Translations under genes and position numbers: made by a program | Shown here: positions 1-5,035 of the stretch, in pieces | Position numbering within the stretch: position 1 is the stretch's first letter | How the letters are laid out: every line of letters starts with the position of its first letter | Notes under the pieces: generated by a model | What the model was told of the DNA's origin: nothing | What the model saw: only the letters and a program-made list of their open reading frames with translations | The model's database searches: none | Source: JBMYXZ01 sp049608925 | GTDB taxonomy: Bacteria > Pseudomonadota > Alphaproteobacteria > JAGOMX01 | NCBI GenBank assembly: GCA_049608925.1 | Contig: JBMYXZ010000097.1 | Coordinates: 1-5,203 of the forward strand | Length of the DNA: 5,203 nucleotides | Reading direction: 5' to 3'

Positions 1-58
1 CGTCAATGATTTGCCAGTTTTCTTCAACGTCAGCTGGCTTTAACGAATATGTTCTCAT
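1..58 (-). CDS. rplM: 50S ribosomal protein L13, N-terminal fragment (continues beyond the left edge)
   Basis: Reading leftward from an ATG at 58-56, the 19 visible codons give MRTYSLKPADVEENWQIID. This matches the conserved start of bacterial L13, especially the alphaproteobacterial form M(K/R)T(F/Y)S.KPA(D/E)V...W..ID. L13 is an early-assembling large-subunit protein, normally co-transcribed with rpsI (S9), which would lie outside the window. An in-frame ATG four codons upstream (70-68) is possible. I prefer 58 because family members begin at this point and because the only SD-like stretch, GAGAAG (78-73 on the minus strand), lies just 2 nt from the upstream ATG, though it is a long 14 nt from the preferred one. 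The call rests on a short stretch, but the match is characteristic. Confidence 0.87.
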   Translation of the reverse strand, partial: MRTYSLKPADVEENWQIID

Positions 59-179
59 GTTTTTAATCATAACTTCTCATACACCACATTGATATGATAA
101 TTGCTCAGTACTTTGGATACATCATTATACGGCTTCTCGTCAACGGAAATCTTCGGAAAAATGCCAAAAAAATGATTTT
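59..179 (-). promoter_or_regulatory. Leader and probable promoter of rplM
   Basis: These 121 bases separate the end of the histidine kinase gene from the rplM start on the same strand. On the minus strand they contain a perfect -10 hexamer TATAAT (plus-strand ATTATA, 124-129). Transcription would start near 117, giving a leader of about 60 nt. No good -35 box lies 16-18 nt upstream of it: AGATTT occupies that place, and a TTGACG nearby is only 8 nt away, too close to pair with this -10. A separate promoter makes sense for a ribosomal protein gene downstream of an unrelated kinase. No G+C-rich terminator for the kinase is visible here, so read-through into rplM cannot be excluded. Confidence 0.45.
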
Positions 180-1652
180 TTAGGCTGCTTCTTCTTTCTG
201 TTCGGACCTCACAGGCAAGCGCATGGTAAAGGTCGATCCTTGTCCTACCTTACTATCCACGATTATATCACCACCCAGAAGTTCGCATGTTTTCTTGGTA
301 ATAGCAAGCCCCAAGCCTGTTCCACCGTATTCGCGGGTGGTGGATGCATCCGCCTGGGTAAAGGCATTAAAGATCTTGCCCATCTGTTCGGCTGTCATGC
401 CAATGCCTGAATCTTTCACGGCAAACACCATAAAGTCATTATCATTGAGGGTCTCGTGTTTGACGTCCAAAATAATATTGCCATTGTGTGTAAACTTGGC
501 GGCGTTTGAAAGCATATTCAGCAGATTCTGGCGTATTTTCATTTCATCTGAATGGACTGTGTTCAAGTTTTCATCCAAATTGATTTCAAAGCGGTTGTTG
601 CCTTTACCCATCAAAGGTGACACTAAGTTCGTCACATCATTAACCAGCGTTGGTAGCTGAAAGTCCTGCAGGTGCAGTATCATCTTGCCGGCTTCAATCT
701 TTGAAAGATCTAGGACCTCGTTAATCAATTGCAGCAAATGTTTTGCCGAGCGAACGATTTTTTCCAGATCAGGAATGAAATCTTTTGGTTTCAGATCAGG
801 TGCTTCCTCGATTAAAATCTCAGAATAGCCAATGATCGCATTTAATGGTGTTCTTAGTTCATGACTCATGTTGGCTAGGAATTGCGATTTTGTTTTGTTG
901 GCCGAATCAGATTCTTTGCGTGCGTCTTCTAGCTCAACGTTGGTTGCTTCCAGCTCCAGCGTCCGTTCCTCAATGGTTTTATATATTTCTTTCAATTGAT
1001 GCGTCATGGTATTAAACGCCGTTGCCATAACACCAAATTCGTCACGCTTTTCTACAGGAATTGTATGATTCAAATCCCCGCCAGCCATCTTGCGCATGAT
1101 TCTTGTCATATTTTGCAAAGGAGTTGTGATGAATATCGTCAGCGCCAGATATACCGTCCCCATGGTAGTCAATAAAAGGACCAGCAGCACTTTCAGTACA
1201 AAGATGATTTCTTCGCGCTCCTCCTGGATTAGGCTGTCTTGCGACAACACAACTTGCAGCTCGCCCAGAATATGTTCCTCAGCATCGTCAGTATAATAGA
1301 CAATAGGGGCAAAAAACTTTTTGTCGTTAGGATTAATCTTCTTACCATGTCCGGCGATCACCTTGCCATCTCTGTCAATAATTTTTGACTGACGAAAGTC
1401 CGGGTCTTGCTGCAAGGCTTTTGCCATAGATTTGACGTTATCCAGGTTTAAGTCCCATAAAGGTTGCGCTAGGGCACGCGCCTGCATCTCGGTTATCAGT
1501 GTGCCACGGTGCAATAAGCGCTGAACATCCCGCATATGCGCGTCATACGTCATCCACGCCATGGATAGGAACATTATGATGGTCACAACGATCGACAATG
1601 AGACGATCATTCTGACTTTCACACTAGACTGTCTTCTAAAGATTTGATCCAC
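180..1652 (-). CDS. Membrane-bound HAMP-type sensor histidine kinase
   Basis: This is a 490-residue two-component sensor kinase of the inner membrane that should autophosphorylate on a histidine and pass the phosphate to a response regulator. Visible parts in order: transmembrane helix 1 (about 14-36); a periplasmic sensor segment of about 110 residues with ARALAQPLWDLN (58-69); transmembrane helix 2 (about 149-176); HAMP (about 176-225, with a DEFG motif at 204-207); a coiled-coil linker (about 225-255); HisKA with H-box NMSHELRTP, phospho-acceptor H264; and HATPase_c with N-box around N383, G1 box DSGIGM (414-419), F-box about 427-435, and G2 box GGTGLGLAI (443-451). The protein ends just after HATPase_c, so it has no receiver or HPt domain and its response regulator must be encoded elsewhere. 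The start is GTG, set by GGAGGT 5 nt upstream. It is divergent from a periplasmic binding protein. The ligand is unknown. Confidence 0.95.
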   Translation of the reverse strand: MDQIFRRQSSVKVRMIVSLSIVVTIIMFLSMAWMTYDAHMRDVQRLLHRGTLITEMQARALAQPLWDLNLDNVKSMAKALQQDPDFRQSKIIDRDGKVIAGHGKKINPNDKKFFAPIVYYTDDAEEHILGELQVVLSQDSLIQEEREEIIFVLKVLLVLLLTTMGTVYLALTIFITTPLQNMTRIMRKMAGGDLNHTIPVEKRDEFGVMATAFNTMTHQLKEIYKTIEERTLELEATNVELEDARKESDSANKTKSQFLANMSHELRTPLNAIIGYSEILIEEAPDLKPKDFIPDLEKIVRSAKHLLQLINEVLDLSKIEAGKMILHLQDFQLPTLVNDVTNLVSPLMGKGNNRFEINLDENLNTVHSDEMKIRQNLLNMLSNAAKFTHNGNIILDVKHETLNDNDFMVFAVKDSGIGMTAEQMGKIFNAFTQADASTTREYGGTGLGLAITKKTCELLGGDIIVDSKVGQGSTFTMRLPVRSEQKEEAA

Positions 1653-1657
1653 GTGAT

Positions 1658-1663
1658 ACCTCC
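1658..1663 (-). promoter_or_regulatory. Ribosome binding site of the histidine kinase
   Basis: On the minus strand this reads GGAGGT, close to a full match to the 16S anti-Shine-Dalgarno sequence, 5 nt before the GTG at 1652. It decides the non-ATG start of the kinase. Confidence 0.85.
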
Positions 1664-1730
1664 GTATATGATTATACTATTGATATTGATGCAGATCTAG
1701 ATAATAAGTAATAAGTCTTACTGATTGCTG
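1664..1730. promoter_or_regulatory. Divergent promoter region between the kinase and the binding-protein gene
   Basis: This short A+T-rich stretch should hold both promoters. For the kinase (minus strand), a perfect TATAAT sits at 1671-1676; its expected start near 1664 leaves an untranslated leader of only about 12 nt, barely room for the GGAGGT. Its -35 region (TAGATC) is poor, which suggests activator dependence or another, unseen promoter. For the binding protein (plus strand), TTGATA (1680-1685) and TAATAA (1702-1707) are 16 nt apart, a plausible sigma-70 pair. An exact tandem 7-mer, AATAAGT twice (1703-1716), overlaps that -10. The two promoters lie so close together that coupled regulation is likely, but no recognisable operator was found. 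Confidence 0.45.
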
Positions 1731-1738
1731 AAAAGGAG
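1731..1738 (+). promoter_or_regulatory. Ribosome binding site that fixes the TTG start of the binding protein
   Basis: AAAAGGAG ends 7 nt before the TTG at 1746. The longer reading frame could begin at the TTG at 1725, but that codon lies upstream of this site. The 1746 start also gives a textbook signal peptide, so both signals agree. Confidence 0.8.
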
Positions 1739-1745
1739 CCCCAGA

Positions 1746-3197
1746 TTGCTTGCTAGAGTTATAACGTGCCTGTTTCTATTGACATTTTGTCACGCCAGGG
1801 CAGCGTCAGACGAACTTTATATATATATTTGGTATGATTTTATTCCTGATTTTGTCATTGAAGAGTTTGAGCAAGAGTTTGGCAAAAAAGTCTATGTTGA
1901 TTTTTATGATAGCAATCAATCATTAGAAGCGCAGCTATTGACCAAAAAATCAGGGTATGACCTGGTGTTTCCAAGTGCTTTCCCTTATTTTGCCCGTCAG
2001 ATAAAACGCGGGCTATACCTGCCGTTGGACCGATCAAAGCTTCCAAACCTAAAACATATGGATCCCGATATCTTAGAGGTGATGAGCCAGGCAGATCCCG
2101 ATAACCAATATGGGTTGCCATATTTCTGGGGTGTGACAGGTATCGGGTACAATATTGATATGGTCAAGCGGCTGGTGCCAAACGCCCCGCTGGACAGTTG
2201 GGCAATGCTGTATGATCCTGACATTGTGTCCAAGCTTGCGCCTTGTGGGGTTTATTTTCTGGACGAGGCGTCGGATCTGTTTACCACGGCTTTGATCTAT
2301 ATGGGAAAGGACCCACACAACCATACAGAACAAGACATTGCCGAAGCGTTCGAGTTGTTACGCAAGGTGCGTCCGTTTGCGACTCGCTTTGATGTTCATC
2401 AGGCGCCTTCTAGCCTTGCAAATGGTGAAGTATGTGTTGCACAGAATTGGTCAGGGGATATAGCGCGTGGACGCCAAAGTGCGATAGAGGCAGGAACAGG
2501 GAATAACATCGGGTTTATCATGCCAAAAGAAGGGGTGCCCATCTGGATAGATGTGGTAGCCATACCGCGTGATGCAAGGCATCCCGACACGGCACATTTG
2601 TTCTTAAACTTCCTAATGCGTCCAGACATTATGGCGCGCATTACCAATGAAACCGAGTTCGCAACGGCGAATCTGGCAGCGATGTCCTTAATTGAGGAAG
2701 ACATACGTAACAATGAAATTGTCTACCCTCCAAAAGATGTGCTGGACAGAGCCTTCGTCAGTACGGTTAAATCGCGCGAGCAAGAGCGCAAGCTGAACCG
2801 GATGATATTGAAACTGAAGACCAAAGAAGGGGTGCCCATGAGTGCAAAACCTCAATATATTTACAAGATAGCCAACGCGGAATTTTGGCAACAGTTACAA
2901 GATATTGGAAGCTCGCCAGGGGCTGGTATTGATATTCGAGATGGGTACATACATATTTCTACGGCACATCAACTGCCTAGGATAATGGATAAATATTATG
3001 CCAATGAAGCCGATGTGCTTTTGCTAAAAATTGCTACGGAAAATATTGCTGAAGATACAAAATGGGAGCAAGCCAATAATGGCAAAACCTACCCCCATCT
3101 GTTTCGTCAGATCAGGGTAGGTGATGTTGTACAAGTGATCCAGCTGTCAGATGATTCACAAGAAAGAGCCAGCCAGATTAAGAAGCTTAAAGCTTAG
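1746..3197 (+). CDS. PotF/PotD-type periplasmic polyamine-binding protein fused to a C-terminal DUF952 domain
   Basis: This 483-residue product (TTG start) has a signal peptide at about 1-19 (hydrophobic core VITCLFLLTF, cleavage after HARA). Residues about 22-360 are a spermidine/putrescine-binding fold closest to PotF: YIYIWYDFIPDF near the N-terminus, TGIGYN, LANGEVCVAQNWSGD, KEGVPIWIDVVAIP and FLNFLMRPD. Likely polyamine-contact positions by comparison with PotF are W29, W235, D238, D269 and F305, where PotF has Tyr. PotF precursors are about 370 residues, so this protein is about 115 too long. The excess (about 365-470) is a complete DUF952 domain: YIYKIA, DGYIHISTAHQ, then a W followed by GKTYPHLF. 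DUF952 is usually a small stand-alone protein without an export signal; I recall its being grouped with ADP-ribosyltransferase-like folds. No permease or ATPase gene adjoins it. Its end overlaps the convergent citrate synthase-like gene by 11 bp. Binding-protein call firm, fusion seen directly, joint function unknown. Confidence 0.92.
   Translation: MLARVITCLFLLTFCHARAASDELYIYIWYDFIPDFVIEEFEQEFGKKVYVDFYDSNQSLEAQLLTKKSGYDLVFPSAFPYFARQIKRGLYLPLDRSKLPNLKHMDPDILEVMSQADPDNQYGLPYFWGVTGIGYNIDMVKRLVPNAPLDSWAMLYDPDIVSKLAPCGVYFLDEASDLFTTALIYMGKDPHNHTEQDIAEAFELLRKVRPFATRFDVHQAPSSLANGEVCVAQNWSGDIARGRQSAIEAGTGNNIGFIMPKEGVPIWIDVVAIPRDARHPDTAHLFLNFLMRPDIMARITNETEFATANLAAMSLIEEDIRNNEIVYPPKDVLDRAFVSTVKSREQERKLNRMILKLKTKEGVPMSAKPQYIYKIANAEFWQQLQDIGSSPGAGIDIRDGYIHISTAHQLPRIMDKYYANEADVLLLKIATENIAEDTKWEQANNGKTYPHLFRQIRVGDVVQVIQLSDDSQERASQIKKLKA
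2526..2542 (+). repeat. 17-bp direct repeat, copy 1 (inside the binding-protein core)
   Basis: AAAGAAGGGGTGCCCAT occurs here and again at 2823-2839, exactly, in the same reading frame and 297 bp apart. This copy encodes the KEGVP of the conserved KEGVPIWID segment, where PotF proteins also have KEGA, so it is probably the original copy. Confidence 0.85.
2823..2839 (+). repeat. 17-bp direct repeat, copy 2 (at the binding protein-DUF952 joint)
   Basis: This is the second exact copy of the 2526-2542 17-mer, again encoding KEGVP. It lies where PotF-family proteins would normally end and just before the methionine codon (2838-2840) that would start a stand-alone DUF952 protein. Its GAAGGGG also resembles a ribosome binding site, 5 nt before that ATG. 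Confidence 0.85.
2838..3197 (+). other. Complete DUF952 domain, possibly also translated on its own from an internal ATG
   Basis: From the ATG at 2838 the frame encodes 119 residues, close to a typical whole DUF952 protein. It starts MSAKPQYIYKI and carries the family signatures DGYIHISTAHQ and GKTYPHLF. A Shine-Dalgarno-like GAAGGGG ends 5 nt before the ATG. The segment is in frame with the upstream binding protein and no stop separates them. It may be a plain fusion domain, a fusion plus a free cytoplasmic form, or an ancestral separate gene whose upstream stop codon was lost; the GAA at 2826 is one substitution from TAA. The domain identity is firm; independent translation is speculative. 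Confidence 0.55.
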
Positions 3198-4596
3198 ATG
3201 TCATTACATGCCCTGGTCCTTGAGTTCCGCTTCTGCTTCTGCTCTTTCCTTGGCCTCCGCTTGCCTCTTTTGGTTCGGAAGAAAGCTCCTTAGATCTTTT
3301 TTTGTACGCCTGGGAGATTTTTTTTTTGATTGTTGATTGGTATCCTTTTGGATTTAAAACAAGAGCCTTGCATCTCATAATTCTCAATTTATGGTGCATC
3401 TGCAGATAGGCTATGATACTGGGGCATCGTCCTGCCCAGAACATCAGAGTGTTGAACTCTGGGTTGACCTTTAACCACTCGTATACAATTCCACTGAAGA
3501 AATCGACATTGGGATATAGCTTTTTCTTTACGCCTGGTTGCATATTTCTGACATCCAAAACATAGTTTTGTAATGCAAAAGCTGTTTCTTTTAGAGGGGC
3601 GTAATTTCTTCCGCAATTTTGGTTTTGCATTTCCATCAGCATGGCATTCATTTCTGTGGCACGTGGGTCCGTTACGGCGTAAACAGGGTGACCAAAGCCC
3701 ATTAATATTTTATTCTCTTTTGCATATGATTCGGCTTTTTCTGCTAAAGTGCTACCTCTGTATTTATGGATTGCCCAGAACTGCTTAATAACTTCAAAGT
3801 TTGCGCCCCCATGCAACGGTCTTCCAAGAGCTTCTACAGCTGATCCAAGAGATTGGTTGAACCCTGCACCGGCTGATTGCGCGCTGAGACCCTCAAAAGT
3901 GGAATGCGGTGTTCCGTGATGAATGTGTAAAATCAGTATCTTTTGCAATACTTCCAGCTTCTTTTGTGCATTCACCTCAAGATAATCTTCGCCAAACATA
4001 GCGACTGCAAAAGATTCAACCAGTGGTGCGCCTTTTTTAAATACTATCTTACTAGGGTCTTTGCCCGTTTTTAACCTGTGAAGAGCACTGACGATTTGTA
4101 CGCTCGCAATGTAGAAGGTCATGGGATTTTTATAGTCAGCTTCTGTAAGCTTGTTGTATTTAGGGTTGCTGAATTGCCTAAGGCAATCGGCTAGTATACT
4201 CATCGGTGAGTCACCTTCTCCTAAATGAAATTTCATTCTTTTTATCAGGGCTATGCTTAGTGTCTCTTGGCGCCATTGTAATTCCGGAATATCCCATATT
4301 AATTTCAAGGCCTCTTCAAGTTTCCACTTAACTAGGTCTTTTATGGGAACCCCGCAAATTTCCAGCTCGCCTTCTTTTGTCAACTTGGTTGTGATTAATC
4401 TGGGGTCAGGGAGCAAGGTTGGGCATATATTTCTTAAGCCAGGGGCGTGAACCACAGCTCCCTCAGGTACTTGAATTACAGGCTGCCCTTGGATATTTCT
4501 TATATATGTTGTGGTAAAAGTCATCGTACCTTCTTCAGATGCGAAAGAACTCGAAATATTTAAAACCACCGCTATTAGAACCATTAAAACCCGCAT
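3187..4596 (-). CDS. Citrate synthase-like protein with an N-terminal signal peptide
   Basis: This 469-residue citrate synthase-fold protein should act in the family chemistry of condensing acetyl-CoA (or another acyl-CoA) with oxaloacetate. The catalytic triad is present: H262 in PLHGGAN, H303 in MGFGHPVYAVTDPRA and D365 in LYPNVDFFSGI; these match E. coli GltA H264, H305 and D362. R390 falls at the ART position of the family, and ITTKLTKEGELEICGVPIKDL (67-87 or so) fits the small N-terminal domain. Departures are large: HADHE is replaced by HIHHGT, FGHR by FGHP, and the end is an atypical Gly/Ser/Arg-rich tail (about 440-469). Residues 1-19 look like a cleaved signal peptide (hydrophobic core VLMVLIAVVL, cleavage near SSFA), unusual for a cytoplasmic TCA enzyme. 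AGGGG lies 5 nt before the ATG. The first 24 residues could be skipped from M25. Citrate versus 2-methylcitrate specificity, or loss of activity, cannot be decided here. Confidence 0.85.
   Translation of the reverse strand: MRVLMVLIAVVLNISSSFASEEGTMTFTTTYIRNIQGQPVIQVPEGAVVHAPGLRNICPTLLPDPRLITTKLTKEGELEICGVPIKDLVKWKLEEALKLIWDIPELQWRQETLSIALIKRMKFHLGEGDSPMSILADCLRQFSNPKYNKLTEADYKNPMTFYIASVQIVSALHRLKTGKDPSKIVFKKGAPLVESFAVAMFGEDYLEVNAQKKLEVLQKILILHIHHGTPHSTFEGLSAQSAGAGFNQSLGSAVEALGRPLHGGANFEVIKQFWAIHKYRGSTLAEKAESYAKENKILMGFGHPVYAVTDPRATEMNAMLMEMQNQNCGRNYAPLKETAFALQNYVLDVRNMQPGVKKKLYPNVDFFSGIVYEWLKVNPEFNTLMFWAGRCPSIIAYLQMHHKLRIMRCKALVLNPKGYQSTIKKKISQAYKKRSKELSSEPKEASGGQGKSRSRSGTQGPGHVMTSKL
3297..3303. 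repeat. T7 homopolymer in the citrate synthase-like gene (A7 on its coding strand)
   Basis: A run of seven identical bases lies within the unusual C-terminal tail. Loss of one base here changes the frame so that the tail continues as a charged helix ending at a stop at 3203-3205. Confidence 0.8.
3318..3327. repeat. T10 homopolymer in the citrate synthase-like gene (A10 on its coding strand)
   Basis: Ten consecutive T on the plus strand encode the KKK at residues 424-426 of the minus-strand protein. Runs of this length are prone to polymerase slippage and sequencing error. An A9 version shifts the rest of the gene into the alternative frame described in the findings. Confidence 0.85.
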
Positions 4597-4656
4597 AAAA
4601 ACCCCTGTATATTATTATTTTCCCAATATCGTGAAGAAATTCCAGGCCTGCGTCAA
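4597..4656 (-). promoter_or_regulatory. Upstream region and candidate promoter of the citrate synthase-like gene
   Basis: On the minus strand, TTGACG (plus 4651-4656) is a good -35 match. The hexamer 17 nt further on, CACGAT (plus 4628-4633), is a weak -10; GATATT nearby matches better but at 20-nt spacing. The ribosome binding site AGGGG lies 5 nt before the ATG at 4596, in an A+T-rich leader. Confidence 0.3.
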
Positions 4657-4707
4657 TAGCCGATTTTCCGTAAATTTTGCGCCTTAACGAATTTGTTCTT
4701 CTAAATG

Positions 4708-4716
4708 TGCTACAAT
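4708..4716 (+). promoter_or_regulatory. Extended -10 promoter of rpsU
   Basis: TGCTACAAT is a near-consensus extended -10 element (TG-n-TAnAAT). It does not need a strong -35, and none is visible at the right spacing. Transcription would start near 4723, giving a leader of about 54 nt before the GTG start at 4777. Confidence 0.5.
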
Positions 4717-4755
4717 TAAGATAGTATGCGCTAGACTTTGAACTCTAGAAAACGT

Positions 4756-4764
4756 AGGAAGGAG
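4756..4764 (+). promoter_or_regulatory. Ribosome binding site of rpsU
   Basis: AGGAAGGAG is a strong purine-rich Shine-Dalgarno stretch ending 12 nt before the GTG at 4777, a slightly long gap. The next in-frame ATG (4786) would be 21 nt away, and the TTG at 4738 lies upstream of the site. GTG is therefore the best start. Confidence 0.65.
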
Positions 4765-4776
4765 AGTGATTCCAAC

Positions 4777-4980
4777 GTGGAAGTAATGGTACGTGATAAT
4801 GATGTCGATCGCGCCTTAAGGAACTTGAAGAAGAAACTTCAGCGAGAAGGCGTATTTCGTAAGATGAAAAACGATCGCTATTTCGAGAAGCCTTCTGAAA
4901 AGAAAGCGCGCGAAAAGCAAGAAGCGCGCCGCCGTTTTCGTAAGCAGCTACGCAAGCGCTTTGAACGCGAGGGCTATTAA
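4777..4980 (+). CDS. rpsU: 30S ribosomal protein S21
   Basis: This 67-residue basic protein reads MEVMVRDNDVDRALRNLKKK at its start, followed by LQREGVFR (21-28) and EKPSEKKAREK (37-47), with an Arg/Lys-rich C-terminal half. This is the S21 family signature, and both length and sequence fit alphaproteobacterial S21. S21 sits on the small-subunit platform near the 3' end of 16S rRNA and helps initiation on mRNAs. The GTG start reproduces the usual M(E/Q)V.VRDN beginning; an upstream in-frame TTG (4738) would add 13 non-conserved residues and sits before the ribosome binding site. It appears monocistronic, with its own extended -10 promoter and a strong terminator 28 bp after the stop. It is divergent from the citrate synthase-like gene. 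Confidence 0.95.
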   Translation: MEVMVRDNDVDRALRNLKKKLQREGVFRKMKNDRYFEKPSEKKAREKQEARRRFRKQLRKRFEREGY

Positions 4981-5007
4981 AGCAAAGATCGTATTCGATC
5001 GAAAAAG

Positions 5008-5035
5008 AAAAGGCTGCAGTTTTGCAGCCTTTTTT
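5008..5035 (+). terminator. Rho-independent terminator of rpsU
   Basis: The stem GGCTGCA (5012-5018) pairs perfectly with TGCAGCC (5023-5029) around a GTTT loop, followed by six T (5030-5035). Four A before the stem can extend pairing into the T-run, so it may also work in the opposite direction. A smaller GATCG-TATT-CGATC hairpin (4987-5000) lies between the stop codon and this stem. Confidence 0.9.

Noticed and set aside
40..55. 15-of-16-base match between the start of rplM (40-55) and the rpsU upstream region (4684-4699)
   Set aside because: One copy lies in conserved L13 codons, and a match of this quality has a fair chance of arising at random in 5 kb. No shared function is suggested by its positions.
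166..181. A7-TGA-T6 inverted repeat at the end of the kinase gene as a terminator
   Set aside because: The stem would be only A:T pairs and includes the stop codon. It has no G+C core, so termination is not supported.
223..660. 145-codon open frame on the plus strand inside the histidine kinase gene
   Set aside because: It lies opposite the catalytic domain of the kinase, whose motifs are unmistakable. The translation has no recognisable domain.
1725..1745. TTG at 1725 as the start of the binding protein
   Set aside because: The strong AAAAGGAG (1731-1738) lies downstream of it, and the TTG at 1746 has ideal spacing and gives a cleaner signal peptide.
3181..3200. AAGCTT-A-AAGCTT near-palindrome at the convergent gene ends as a shared terminator
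   Set aside because: The loop would be too small and no T-run follows on either strand. It is better explained as coding sequence of the two overlapping ends.
4738..4776. TTG at 4738 as the start of S21
   Set aside because: It would add 13 residues absent from the family and lies upstream of the ribosome binding site. The GTG at 4777 reproduces the conserved start.
4987..5000. Small GATCG-TATT-CGATC hairpin after rpsU as a separate terminator
   Set aside because: The stem is only 5 bp and is followed by A-rich rather than T-rich sequence. The real terminator is immediately downstream.
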